Assembly: GCF_000008765.1 (NCBI RefSeq)
Contig: NC_003030.1
Coordinates: 2,204,001-2,268,000 of the forward strand
DNA from: Clostridium acetobutylicum ATCC 824
GTDB lineage: Bacteria > Bacillota > Clostridia > Clostridiales > Clostridiaceae
DNA length: 64,000 nt
Direction of reading: 5' to 3'
Shown: positions 1 to 8,741 of the stretch, piece after piece
Layout: each line of letters begins with the position of its first letter
Position numbering within the stretch: the first letter of the stretch is position 1
Program-made: the position numbers and the translations under genes
The notes under the pieces: generated by a model
Database searches by the model: none
The model's input: the letters and a program-made list of their open reading frames with translations, nothing else
Told to the model about the DNA's origin: nothing

Positions 1-1
1 A

Positions 2-1414
2 GTCATAATAGACTTTGAAACTACTGATGAATTGGGTTTTAACAGTATATATAAATTATATATAGAGATAATGGGTCGTCATAGCAACATATCTCTTGTT
101 AGAGAGCACGATAACACAATAATGGATTGCATAAAGCATATAACTCCAGAGGTAAATAGATATAGGACTCTTCTTCCCGGTTGTGAATTTGTTCTTCCTC
201 CAAAAAGTGATAAGCTTAATCCCTTTAATTTTGAATACAATGATTTAAAGGACTACATATCTGAAAAAGACATTACAAAAAATCCAAACATGTTTTCAAA
301 AACATTCACCGGAGTTAGCTCAACTTTATCAAAAGAACTATATTTTAACGTAGAAAAACTTAACTCGCTTGAAGCTGCTTTCGATTACTTAAAAACTATA
401 TTTGATAAAGTAAAAAATAATGATTTCTATTTTGCATCATACTTGACTAATGGATATGTTAAGGACTTTTACTGTTTAAGATTAAATTACTTAGAAGGTT
501 TTAGTGAAAAAACATATGCAACACCTTCTCTTCTTATTCAAGAGTTTTATTTTGAGAAAGACAAAGCCGAAAGATTAAAGAATAGATCTTCTGATCTTCA
601 AAAAATAGTAAATACTAATCTTGAAAGATGCAGAAAGAAAAATGAAATTTATGAAGATGAGTTAAATGAATGTGCTAATAAGGATACCTACAAAATATAC
701 GGAGAACTTCTCACCTCCAATATATATACGATAAAAAAGGGAGATAAGACTGCAACTGTACTAAACTACTATTCTGAAGGCAATGAAAGCATTACAATAA
801 AATTAGATGAAAATAAGACACCTTCTGAAAATATTCAACGTTATTTTAAAAAATATAACAAACTTAAAAAGACAGAGGAAAATGCACAAATTCAAATTAA
901 AAATAACAATGAGGAAATAGAATATCTGCAGTCTGTTTTGACAAACATCGAAAACAGCGATACTTACAGTGATATTGAAGATATTCGTCAAGAACTTATA
1001 GATACAGAGTATATAAGATTCTCCAAGAAAAATAAACAAAAGAAAAAGGATAAAATATCAAAGCCTATGCACATTAAATCCAAGGATGGAATAGATATGT
1101 ACATAGGTAAAAATAATAAACAAAATGATTACTTAACTTTAAAATTTGCAGATAAAAGAGATATATGGTTTCATACCAAAAATATACCTGGTTCTCATAT
1201 TATAGTGAAAAATTTTGGTGATATACCGGAAACAACTCTTATAGAAGCTGCTAGTATAGCTGCATATTATAGTAAAGCTAGAGAATCATCAAATGTAGCA
1301 GTAGACTATACAGAAGTGAAAAATGTTAGAAAACCTTCTGGTGCTAAGCCAGGTATGGTTATCTACTACACCAACAAAACCATTTATACAAATCCTAAAG
1401 AACCAATTACATAA
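2..1414 (+). CDS. rqcH: RqcH/NFACT-family ribosome quality control protein (5' partial)
   Basis: The reading frame is open to the left window edge, so about 100 N-terminal residues of a family usually near 570-590 aa are missing; 470 residues are visible. The motif IMGRHSNI near the left end and the C-terminal NFACT-R (DUF814) segment with DIWFHTKNIPGSH are family hallmarks. A helical, charged middle fits the coiled-coil arm. RqcH binds stalled large ribosomal subunits and recruits tRNA-Ala to add alanine tails; older annotations call it fibronectin-binding protein FbpA. A TTG inside the frame at 32 is not the real start because homology continues upstream. It converges on uraA and shares a terminator with it. 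Confidence 0.93.
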   Translation, partial: VIIDFETTDELGFNSIYKLYIEIMGRHSNISLVREHDNTIMDCIKHITPEVNRYRTLLPGCEFVLPPKSDKLNPFNFEYNDLKDYISEKDITKNPNMFSKTFTGVSSTLSKELYFNVEKLNSLEAAFDYLKTIFDKVKNNDFYFASYLTNGYVKDFYCLRLNYLEGFSEKTYATPSLLIQEFYFEKDKAERLKNRSSDLQKIVNTNLERCRKKNEIYEDELNECANKDTYKIYGELLTSNIYTIKKGDKTATVLNYYSEGNESITIKLDENKTPSENIQRYFKKYNKLKKTEENAQIQIKNNNEEIEYLQSVLTNIENSDTYSDIEDIRQELIDTEYIRFSKKNKQKKKDKISKPMHIKSKDGIDMYIGKNNKQNDYLTLKFADKRDIWFHTKNIPGSHIIVKNFGDIPETTLIEAASIAAYYSKARESSNVAVDYTEVKNVRKPSGAKPGMVIYYTNKTIYTNPKEPIT

Positions 1415-1449
1415 AAAACTGCGAAGCTTTTGTTAGCTTCGCAGTTTTT
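1415..1449. terminator. Bidirectional rho-independent terminator between rqcH and uraA
   Basis: A perfect 10-bp stem (CTGCGAAGCT at 1419-1428, AGCTTCGCAG at 1435-1444) has a 6-base loop. It is flanked by A-runs on the left and T-runs on the right, so it can stop transcription from both sides. It sits exactly between the two convergent stop codons. Confidence 0.9.
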
Positions 1450-1452
1450 CTT

Positions 1453-2745
1453 TTATGCAGTTTTTTCTTCTTGTCTTTCCGATAAGCTTTTCTCTGGAAG
1501 AATAAGATTCAATACTATTCCAACGATGGTTGCAAGAGCGACTCCAGATATTACCACAGGTGAACCATTGAATTTAAAGTTTATTGATGCTCCACCTATC
1601 CCTAGAACTATTATTACAGATGTTACTATAAGATTCTTTTTAAGAGAAAAATCTATTTTTCCATCTACAAACATTCTATAACCAGAAGATGCTATTATAC
1701 CAAATAGGAGTATACTAACTCCACCCATTACAGGTCTAGGCATATTTGCTATTACTGATGCAACAGGACCTATAAAGGATAATATTATTGCAATTACAGC
1801 CGCTATCCCTATTACCCATACGCTGTAAACCTTAGTTATTGCCATAACTCCTATGTTTTCTCCATAAGTTGTATTTGGAGGACCTCCTACTAAACCAGCA
1901 AAAATAGTTGCTACACCATCTCCAAGCATTGATCTATGAATTCCAGGTTCTTTTGTAAAATCTCTTCCTACAACATTGTTAGTTACATATACATGCCCTA
2001 TATGCTCAGCTATAGTAACAAATGACACAGGTGCCATAATAATCATAGCATTTATATTAAACTTAGGTGTCATAAATGGCGGAATTTCAAATAGTTTAGC
2101 TGATAATATAGTGTGAATTGTCTTATCTGGAACAACGCCTAAAAGTAGCGCAAGCACATATCCACATATTATAGCAATAAGTATTGGAATAACTCCTAAA
2201 AAACCTTTAAAATACATGCTTCCTATAACTCCTACAGCAAGTGTAACCATAGATACTACTATCCAAGAAGTTCTTGATGCTCCTGAAGTTATAGCTTGAT
2301 GTGGATCCAGTCCTGCCCAACCAATTGCACTTGATGCCAAACTAAGTCCTATTACTATTACAACAGATCCAACTACTACAGGAGACAGTATCTTATTTAA
2401 CCAATTAACTCCTGTATACCTTATAATTGTTGATACTATTATATAAACTATACCTGCTGAAATAACACCTGAAAGCATTGCATTTGGTCCATAGTTTTGT
2501 GAAGCAGTTACCATTGGTGTTATAAATGCAAAAGACGATCCTATGTAAGCTGGGAGTTTTGCTTTTGTACATAAAATGTACAAAATAGTTCCAACTCCGC
2601 TGCAGAAAAGCCCTATAGAAGGATTCATGTGCGTTAAAATTGGTACTAAAATAGTTGCACCTACCATTGCAAATAAATGTTGAAAACTAAGCGGTATTGT
2701 TTTTCCTATTGGTAATTTTTCTTCTACGTCTATAAAGTTCTTCAA
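1453..2745 (-). CDS. uraA: Uracil permease, NCS2 family
   Basis: A 430-residue, strongly hydrophobic protein with about 14 membrane segments imports uracil, probably with protons. The NCS2 signature GGPPNTTYGENIG and the segment VTIAEHIGH are present; their glutamates correspond to the two substrate-binding glutamates known in E. coli UraA. The start is TTG, set by a strong AAAGGAGG seven bases upstream. It follows pyrR by 105 bases, like pyrR-pyrP in Bacillus, so salvage uptake and its regulator form one operon. A PyrR-binding hairpin overlaps its ribosome binding site, which suggests translational repression by uridine nucleotides. Confidence 0.93.
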   Translation of the reverse strand: MKNFIDVEEKLPIGKTIPLSFQHLFAMVGATILVPILTHMNPSIGLFCSGVGTILYILCTKAKLPAYIGSSFAFITPMVTASQNYGPNAMLSGVISAGIVYIIVSTIIRYTGVNWLNKILSPVVVGSVVIVIGLSLASSAIGWAGLDPHQAITSGASRTSWIVVSMVTLAVGVIGSMYFKGFLGVIPILIAIICGYVLALLLGVVPDKTIHTILSAKLFEIPPFMTPKFNINAMIIMAPVSFVTIAEHIGHVYVTNNVVGRDFTKEPGIHRSMLGDGVATIFAGLVGGPPNTTYGENIGVMAITKVYSVWVIGIAAVIAIILSFIGPVASVIANMPRPVMGGVSILLFGIIASSGYRMFVDGKIDFSLKKNLIVTSVIIVLGIGGASINFKFNGSPVVISGVALATIVGIVLNLILPEKSLSERQEEKTA

Positions 2746-2750
2746 AATAA

Positions 2751-2786
2751 TTCCTCCTTTTTAGCCTCTCTGGACTATATTAAAAG
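2751..2786 (-). promoter_or_regulatory. PyrR-binding hairpin overlapping the uraA ribosome binding site
   Basis: On the minus strand the sequence AGTCCAGAGAGGCT (2763-2776) matches the published PyrR loop consensus ARUCCNGNGAGGYU at every position. It folds as CTTTT / AAAAG (2782-2786 with 2757-2761) around a 4-base bulge, UAG/CUA and CC/GG pairs, and an AGAGA loop. The 3' arm uses the first bases of the uraA Shine-Dalgarno sequence. No terminator follows, so PyrR-UMP binding would be expected to block ribosome entry rather than to attenuate transcription. The mechanism is inferred. Confidence 0.8.
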
Positions 2787-2850
2787 TACCTCTATATAAT
2801 TTTCTTGTTAAACGTTAATCAAAATATCTTAACTGAAGTTTAAATAAAAA

Positions 2851-3417
<567 letters not shown>

Positions 3418-3442
3418 TCAATCTATAACTTTTAAATCAAAT

Positions 3443-3523
3443 AAAAAAGCCCAACCAAAAGGTCAGGTTTATCTCTATAACAAATTAATTAAACCTTAAG
3501 ACCTCACAGGATCACTTTAAAGG
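3443..3523 (-). promoter_or_regulatory. PyrR-responsive transcription attenuator in the pyrR leader
   Basis: In transcription order there is a PyrR-binding hairpin (3523-3494), whose stem CCTTUAAAG/CTTAAGG encloses GATCCTGTGAGGTC, close to the PyrR consensus. A terminator follows: CCTGACC, TTTT loop, GGTTGGG (3467-3450), then a T-run. AGGTTTA (3496-3490) and AGGTC can instead pair with TAAACCT (3471-3465) and GACCT, forming an antiterminator that excludes both other structures. This is the standard Gram-positive PyrR layout: PyrR stabilises the first hairpin and the terminator then forms. Confidence 0.85.
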
Positions 3524-3540
3524 AAATTTTACTACCACAT

Positions 3541-3569
3541 ATGTTAACACAAATTTAAATTTATTTCAA
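3541..3569 (-). promoter_or_regulatory. Predicted sigma-A promoter of pyrR-uraA
   Basis: TTGAAA (3569-3564), a 17-base spacer and TAACAT (3546-3541) lie just upstream of the attenuator. The -35 box sits next to the rluD stop codon, so pyrR-uraA can be transcribed independently of the upstream genes. Confidence 0.6.
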
Positions 3570-4478
3570 TTCATTTCTTAAAATAGTTATTATTTTTTGA
3601 AAATGAGACGGTGCTTCTCTTTCAAATTCCATATATTTTCCCTTTGTAGGATGAATAAATCCTAGCTTTTGAGCGTGAAGCATTTGCCCTTCTAAATTAA
3701 ATCTTTGCTTTTTATATCCATACAAAGGATCACCTACAAGAGCATGCCCAATATATGCCATATGCACTCTTATTTGATGGGTTCTCCCCGTTTCAAGCTT
3801 ACATTCAATTAATGTACTGTTTCTATATCTCTCAAGTACCTTATAATGAGTAACAGCATTCCTTCCTCCCTTTACTACTGCAATCTTTACTCTTTCCACC
3901 GGATGCCTAGCTAGAGGTTTATCAACGGTTCCTTCATCTTCCTTTATGATTCCCTCAACAACTGCTCTATAAACTCTATTCATAGAATGTTCTTTGAGTT
4001 GATTAGCAAGATTTTTATGGGCTGCATCATTTTTAGCTACAACAAGTATACCTGAAGTATCTTTATCTATTCTATGTACAATTCCCGGTCGCAATACACC
4101 ATTTATTCCTGATAAATCCTTACAATGATAAAGTAAAGCATTAACAAGGGTACCATTATAGTTTCCAGGCGCCGGATGCACTACCATACCTTGAGCCTTG
4201 TTTACCACAACTATATCTCTATCCTCATAGACTATATCAAGTGGTATATTTTCTGCCTCTATTTTAAGTTCTTCATTATCGGGAATTTCAAATTCAACAT
4301 TGTCTCTAGATTTTAATTTATAATTACTTTTTACAGCTTTTCCATTTACAAAGACCTTTTTCTTTCCTATTAAATCTTGAATATGAGACCTTGATATATT
4401 TTCGAATTCTTGTGCCAAATAAACATCTATTCTTTGATTTTCATATTCCTCTTCTATAATAAAATTATACTTTTCCAT
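3561..4478 (-). CDS. rluD: RluD-family 23S rRNA pseudouridine synthase
   Basis: An N-terminal S4 RNA-binding domain (about residues 10-70) precedes the pseudouridine synthase domain. The catalytic aspartate is in HRIDKDTSG (Asp138 in the 305-residue form). The family isomerises uridines of large-subunit rRNA; the exact site cannot be read from sequence. I chose the ATG at 4478 because AAAGGATG lies about 9 bases before it; an in-frame ATG at 4490 abuts the same ribosome binding site and is too close. The start overlaps the end of lspA, so the two are probably co-translated. The order lspA-rluD-pyrR matches Bacillus lspA-ylyB-pyrR. Confidence 0.92.
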   Translation of the reverse strand: MEKYNFIIEEEYENQRIDVYLAQEFENISRSHIQDLIGKKKVFVNGKAVKSNYKLKSRDNVEFEIPDNEELKIEAENIPLDIVYEDRDIVVVNKAQGMVVHPAPGNYNGTLVNALLYHCKDLSGINGVLRPGIVHRIDKDTSGILVVAKNDAAHKNLANQLKEHSMNRVYRAVVEGIIKEDEGTVDKPLARHPVERVKIAVVKGGRNAVTHYKVLERYRNSTLIECKLETGRTHQIRVHMAYIGHALVGDPLYGYKKQRFNLEGQMLHAQKLGFIHPTKGKYMEFEREAPSHFQKIITILRNELK

Positions 4479-4929
4479 CTTTTTTATCATCCTTTAATAC
4501 AATAAAAATTGCAATCATTATTGTCCCAACTACAACACATATATCAGCAACATTGAAAACTGGATAGTAATATATATCTTTGTAATGAAGTGAAAACAAG
4601 TCAACCACATATTTATAAAAAACTCTATCATATAAGTTTCCCAAAGCTCCTGATATTACTAAGCTTAGAGATATTCTTGCCAATTTACTTTTGGGTCTGT
4701 ATTTTATCATATAAACTATAATTGCTGAGAGTACAAGTAAAGTAACTGCTGAAAGTACTAATGTTTTTCCTGAAAAGATTCCCCAAGCTGCTCCCCTATT
4801 TTCAACATAAGTTAAATCAAAGAAGTTCTTAATAATAGGAATATCTTGAACCTTCTTTAATTTATCTAGAGCCCAAATTTTAGTCAATCTATCAACTAAA
4901 ATACCTACTGCTACTACAAGTATTTCCAC
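4465..4929 (-). CDS. lspA: Lipoprotein signal peptidase (signal peptidase II)
   Basis: A 154-residue four-pass membrane aspartyl protease that cleaves lipoprotein signal peptides before the lipidated cysteine. The catalytic aspartates are in GNLYDR (Asp101) and FNVADI (Asp129). The GTG at 4929 is chosen because AGGAGG lies 6 bases upstream; an in-frame ATG ten codons earlier has no ribosome binding site. It lies between yteA and rluD and overlaps rluD by 14 bases with the start preferred here. Confidence 0.93.
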   Translation of the reverse strand: MEILVVAVGILVDRLTKIWALDKLKKVQDIPIIKNFFDLTYVENRGAAWGIFSGKTLVLSAVTLLVLSAIIVYMIKYRPKSKLARISLSLVISGALGNLYDRVFYKYVVDLFSLHYKDIYYYPVFNVADICVVVGTIMIAIFIVLKDDKKDGKV

Positions 4930-4949
4930 ACTAATCCTCCTGTCCAAAA

Positions 4950-5010
4950 ATAAATACATTGAAGAGTGGCAAGTTTTTAATAAACCCCTCTCAAACCTGC
5001 CACTCTTTAT
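4950..5010 (-). terminator. Probable terminator or processing hairpin after yteA
   Basis: An imperfect 15-bp stem pairs 4993-5007 with 4962-4976 around a 16-base loop. On the minus strand it is followed only by an interrupted T-rich stretch, so termination may be partial and leave lspA with some read-through. Confidence 0.5.
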
Positions 5011-5024
5011 TTTTCTAAAATCAA

Positions 5025-5627
5025 TCAGTCAGGAAGTTGATCTCTGTATTGGGAATTGCTTACTTTTTCTATAGATTCAACATACCCATAGTCTTCACTA
5101 TCATCATCATCAAATTCTTCATACTTCTCTATTTTGTCAAATTCCTGAACCTTTTCATAACTATCTTCTAAATCAAATGCATTTCTTATATTTCCATCAT
5201 AAAATGGATATCCAAGTACATCTTCTTCCGGTGGCCTATCATTTTTCTCTCTTGGCATTGAATCATTTAGCTTGTTTTGACACTCAACGCAATTTTCAGC
5301 ATAAGGTACAAACTCCAGTCTTTCTTCACTTATTGGCTTACCACAAACTTCACAAATTCCATATCCTCCATGCTCTACCTTATCTATAGCGTTTCCTATT
5401 TTATTTAGAAGTGCTTCTTCATTTTTTCTAAACGCCATTCCTCTCTGTATGTCATTAAATTCAGATGCCAAATCAGAAGGATGATTGTCATAATAAGACA
5501 ATTCTGAGGCTATTTCCATTTTAGAGTCTATAGTATCGTTTTTTCTCATCTGCTCAATAAGTTCCATTAAACTCTTTCTTTCAAACATAAGTTTATTTTT
5601 AAAATAATCAAGCTTCTTCTTATCCAT
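5025..5627 (-). CDS. yteA: TraR/DksA-type zinc-finger protein, YteA family
   Basis: A 200-residue protein with a helical N-terminal half and a C4 zinc finger of DksA type, CEVC followed by CVEC after about 18 residues. The acidic tail contains EEFDDDDSEDYGY. YteA-like proteins are common in endospore formers and a Bacillus relative (ylyA) lies at the equivalent place before lspA. The exact function is unknown; DksA relatives act on RNA polymerase. The start MDKKK at 5627 has GGAGGAAGGA upstream; the longer frame to 5663 lacks one. Confidence 0.85.
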   Translation of the reverse strand: MDKKKLDYFKNKLMFERKSLMELIEQMRKNDTIDSKMEIASELSYYDNHPSDLASEFNDIQRGMAFRKNEEALLNKIGNAIDKVEHGGYGICEVCGKPISEERLEFVPYAENCVECQNKLNDSMPREKNDRPPEEDVLGYPFYDGNIRNAFDLEDSYEKVQEFDKIEKYEEFDDDDSEDYGYVESIEKVSNSQYRDQLPD

Positions 5628-5719
5628 AATAATCCTTCCTCCATTATACTCTATAGAAGACATAGGGTTTATGAAATTTAATTTCCCTATAAGGATTATT
5701 ATTTGAAAATAATAAAATA

Positions 5720-6412
5720 TTATAACAAGCTTATCATATTCTTTAATATTGTAGAAGAATTTTTTATAGCAATAGGCAAAAATTTCTCATAATCCATATG
5801 AGCACCATTGTTAGCATTATCTGATATAGATCTTATTACAACAAATGGTATATTATTCAAATATGCAGTATGAGCTATACTTCCACCTTCCATTTCACAT
5901 GCAAGTGCATCAAACTCACTGCTGAGCCATTTAATTTTATCTATATCTGCAACAAATTGATCACCAGTTGCTATTCTACCTATATAAGCCTTTTGCTTAT
6001 CAAAACTCTCGCACACTTTTTTAGCAAGTTCAACTAATCTATTACTGCATCTAAAATCAAAAGTATCCAACCTAGGTATTTGTCCTACTCTGTCACCAAA
6101 AGCTGTGGTATCCATATCATGCTGAACAAGACTATTGGCTATTACAATATCTCCTGGAAGAATATCTTTTCCAATTCCACCTGCTACACCTACATTTATT
6201 ATAAAATCCACATTAAAGTCATCTGCTAAAATTTGAGTACATATAGCAGCATTGACCTTGCCTATACCACACCTTACTATAACTACATTTTTTCCACTTA
6301 ATTTTCCCAAGTTAAATATCATTTCAGCCTTTTTTTCCTGCCTTTGTGGTTCCATTTCCTTTAAAAGGATTTCTAATTCCTCATCCATTGCTCCAATAAT
6401 TCCAATAGTCAT
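5720..6412 (-). CDS. mtnN: 5'-methylthioadenosine/S-adenosylhomocysteine nucleosidase
   Basis: A 230-residue nucleosidase that hydrolyses methylthioadenosine and S-adenosylhomocysteine to adenine and a thioribose, recycling by-products of polyamine synthesis and methylation. Family residues are visible: the N-terminal MDEE glutamate, the EMEGGSIAH glutamate and the SDNA aspartate. The start MTIGIIGAMDEE at 6412 has AAGGAGGT seven bases upstream, so the longer frame to 6463 is not used. A strong terminator lies just upstream, so mtnN must have its own promoter, which I cannot place confidently. Confidence 0.94.
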   Translation of the reverse strand: MTIGIIGAMDEELEILLKEMEPQRQEKKAEMIFNLGKLSGKNVVIVRCGIGKVNAAICTQILADDFNVDFIINVGVAGGIGKDILPGDIVIANSLVQHDMDTTAFGDRVGQIPRLDTFDFRCSNRLVELAKKVCESFDKQKAYIGRIATGDQFVADIDKIKWLSSEFDALACEMEGGSIAHTAYLNNIPFVVIRSISDNANNGAHMDYEKFLPIAIKNSSTILKNMISLL

Positions 6413-6448
6413 TATAGAGACCTCCTTATAAATTTTAAATATATTCAC

Positions 6449-6477
6449 AAAAAAATCCCACATAGAAGTGAGATTTT
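6449..6477 (-). terminator. Rho-independent terminator after divIVA
   Basis: A 10-bp stem (6468-6477 with 6452-6461, one G-T pair) with loop TTCTAT is followed on the minus strand by seven T. It ends the yggS-sepF-yggT-divIVA transcript. Confidence 0.85.
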
Positions 6478-6526
6478 AAGCATAAAGTTTACCATATAAA
6501 CTTAAATTATTCATAAATGCAAATAA

Positions 6527-7144
6527 TTATTTAACAAAGAACTTTTTAACCTCTTCTAAATCATCAGCAAAGCTTTTATCAGAATCATCAAATGTACTTT
6601 CTACTTCTACTGATGATGGTTTTACACTTTCAGGTTCAATCTCTTTTTCATTTATACTTTCAGTAGTTGACACATTATAATTGCTTTCAAAATCATTTTC
6701 AAGAGAATTAAACATATCAAGCTGAGAATTCATGAAATTTCTGTATTTAGCTCTAAATCTCATAAACTGCTGCTTAACATTATCGTAATCATCATTTATT
6801 TTTATTACATCTTGATTTGCTTTATCAATTATTCTTTGAGCCGTATCATTAGCATTCTTAAGTATCAAGTCACTCTCCGTCTTAGCAGACTGCTTTGCTT
6901 GTTCAGCAGCATTTTGAGCTAAAATCAAAGTGTTTTGAATTGTGTCTTCAATTTTCTCATAATGTGCTAACTTCTCTTTTAATATAGAGTTTCTTTCCTT
7001 AAGCTCTGAATTTTCCTTATAAAGCTGCTCATAATTCTCTGAAACCTGATCTAAAAATTGATCAACTTCTTCAGTATCAAAGCCTCTTAATGTTCTCCTA
7101 AACTCTTTATTATTTATATCCATTGGCGTTAATCTAACATCCAT
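6527..7144 (-). CDS. divIVA: DivIVA-family cell division / polar scaffold protein
   Basis: A 205-residue protein. The N-terminus LTPMDINNKEFRRTLRGFD is the conserved DivIVA lipid-binding domain; it is followed by long coiled-coil segments (about residues 30-130) and an acidic low-complexity tail. DivIVA binds strongly curved membrane and positions division or polar proteins. The ATG has GAGGTGAT upstream. It is the last gene of the yggS-sepF-yggT-divIVA set, the same order as Bacillus ylmE-sepF-ylmG-divIVA without ylmH. Confidence 0.93.
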   Translation of the reverse strand: MDVRLTPMDINNKEFRRTLRGFDTEEVDQFLDQVSENYEQLYKENSELKERNSILKEKLAHYEKIEDTIQNTLILAQNAAEQAKQSAKTESDLILKNANDTAQRIIDKANQDVIKINDDYDNVKQQFMRFRAKYRNFMNSQLDMFNSLENDFESNYNVSTTESINEKEIEPESVKPSSVEVESTFDDSDKSFADDLEEVKKFFVK

Positions 7145-7188
7145 AGTATCACCTCAGTTTCTTAATTTCCTTATTGTTTAATAATTTT

Positions 7189-7452
7189 TTATAATAAAAA
7201 GCTAATAATAACCGTCTGAATTAAACTGAGTAAAGCCCAAGCAATAATAGGAGAAAAATCAATCATAAGTCCTGGTATAATTTTTTCTTGGATTCTCCTA
7301 AAAGGCATCAAAAGTGGTGCTGTTATCCTACCTACAAGTTCTCTTATCTCATATAATGAATCACTTGGTATAAAAGATAGTATACACTCAAGTATTATAA
7401 GCCATTTTAAGATTGTAAATATGCTAGTTACAGCTCTAACCAGTATAGGCAT
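7189..7452 (-). CDS. yggT: YggT/YlmG-family membrane protein
   Basis: An 87-residue protein with two hydrophobic segments separated by the family motif PLLMPFRRI. YggT proteins accompany sepF and divIVA in Gram-positives and have been linked to division or chloroplast nucleoid organisation, but no reaction is known. The start has ATGGAGGA upstream and lies 18 bases after sepF. Confidence 0.88.
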   Translation of the reverse strand: MPILVRAVTSIFTILKWLIILECILSFIPSDSLYEIRELVGRITAPLLMPFRRIQEKIIPGLMIDFSPIIAWALLSLIQTVIISFLL

Positions 7453-7470
7453 TTTATTTATCCTCCATTA

Positions 7471-7944
7471 TTATTTAGACCAATTAAAAATGCTTTTACT
7501 TGCTAAATCATTTTTAAGATCTCTTGATATATCAACATTTGAAGGTGATAACAAATAGACCCCTTTATCAATTTCTAAAAGCTCACCATTTAATACGTAA
7601 CTTGCTCCTCCCATAAAATCAAGAAGTCTTTGTGCTGTTTTAGGCTCTAAATCTGTAACATTAACTACAACTATTTTTCTATTTTTTAAATCATCACAAA
7701 TTTGAGTTGCCTCATCATAATCTTTAGGTTTAACAATAACAACCTTTACAGAAGAAGCTGTATGTATATTTACCACTTTATTATTACTATTGCTGCTATT
7801 TTTATCATTTAATTTTTCATCATAGTCATAACTATTTTCTCTTGCTATTGCTTTTTCTTCCATTACTTCATCTTCATACTCATCAAAATCCTCATCATTA
7901 AGTCCTATTATTCCCATAACTTTGTTTAAAACTTTACTTGCCAT
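7471..7944 (-). CDS. sepF: Cell division protein SepF
   Basis: A 157-residue SepF with an N-terminal amphipathic segment ([15 protein letters not shown]), an acidic linker and the C-terminal SepF domain (about residues 65-150) with [20 protein letters not shown]. SepF bundles FtsZ and tethers it to the membrane; the window itself carries no ftsZ or ftsA. TAGGAGGT precedes the ATG. It follows yggS by 25 bases. Confidence 0.95.
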
Positions 7945-7969
7945 TTTTTTAACCTCCTAATAATAAATA

Positions 7970-8635
7970 CTATATTTTATTGTAGTCTCTTTTGCCGAAT
8001 ATACCTTCTCCTACCCTGACAATATTAGCGCCTTCTGCTATAGCAATCTCATAATCATGAGTCATACCCATAGACAAATACTTCATATCAACATTTTTTA
8101 TATTCTTATGTTTTAAATCATCAAAGATAGCTTTCATCTTTCTAAAGTAATGTCTATTGCTATTATCATCACCTACAGGTATTACTGCCATCAATCCCTT
8201 TACATTTACACTATTACATTTTTGGCATTCATCTAATAAAGCCTCTAAATTTTCTTCTAAAATTCCAGTTTTACTTTCCTCTCTTCCTATATTAACATAT
8301 ATAAGAACATCGGCTTTTAAACCTTCATTGGTATAACGTTTTTCTATTTCCTTTAAAAGTTTTATACTATCAAGAGAATGTATTAAAAAAACCTTTCCCA
8401 CTATGTATTTAACCTTATTAACTTGAAGATGACCTATAAGATGCCACCTAACATCGCTATTCATTTCATCATATTTACTCATAAGCTCTTGAACTTTATT
8501 TTCTCCAAAATCTCTAATACCTTGTTCATAAGCTTCTTTAATGTCTTCAATGGGTTTGGTTTTAGATACAGCTACAAGAGTAACTTCCTTTGGAATTTTT
8601 TCTTTTACCTTCTGCAGGTTATAAGTTATACCCAA
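7970..8635 (-). CDS. yggS: YggS/YlmE-family PLP homeostasis protein
   Basis: A 221-residue alanine-racemase-fold protein. The PLP-binding lysine is in LVAVSKTKP (Lys25), and DFGENKVQEL, WHLIGHLQVNK and SMGMTHDYEIAI are family motifs. The family regulates free pyridoxal phosphate and amino acid balance and has no known catalytic activity. The start is TTG, with AAGGGAG about 9 bases upstream; no better in-frame start exists. Confidence 0.93.
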   Translation of the reverse strand: MGITYNLQKVKEKIPKEVTLVAVSKTKPIEDIKEAYEQGIRDFGENKVQELMSKYDEMNSDVRWHLIGHLQVNKVKYIVGKVFLIHSLDSIKLLKEIEKRYTNEGLKADVLIYVNIGREESKTGILEENLEALLDECQKCNSVNVKGLMAVIPVGDDNSNRHYFRKMKAIFDDLKHKNIKNVDMKYLSMGMTHDYEIAIAEGANIVRVGEGIFGKRDYNKI

Positions 8636-8741
8636 TTTTATCGTCTCCCTTATAATATATTCTCCATAAAAACAAAAAAACCTTCACACTTAACAAATTT
8701 TTAATATAATTTAATAATTTTCTTAAGAAAAATTTTGATAG

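Noticed and set aside
32-34. TTG as the start of the rqcH gene
   Set aside because: Conserved family sequence continues in frame upstream of it to the window edge, so it is an internal codon.
1430-1681. Plus-strand frame opposite the end of uraA
   Set aside because: It begins in the terminator hairpin and mirrors the conserved permease frame.
8718-8731. Palindrome TTTTCTTAAGAAAA after a DUF881 gene
   Set aside because: It has no loop and no T-run in the right place for a terminator and is short enough to be chance in AT-rich DNA.
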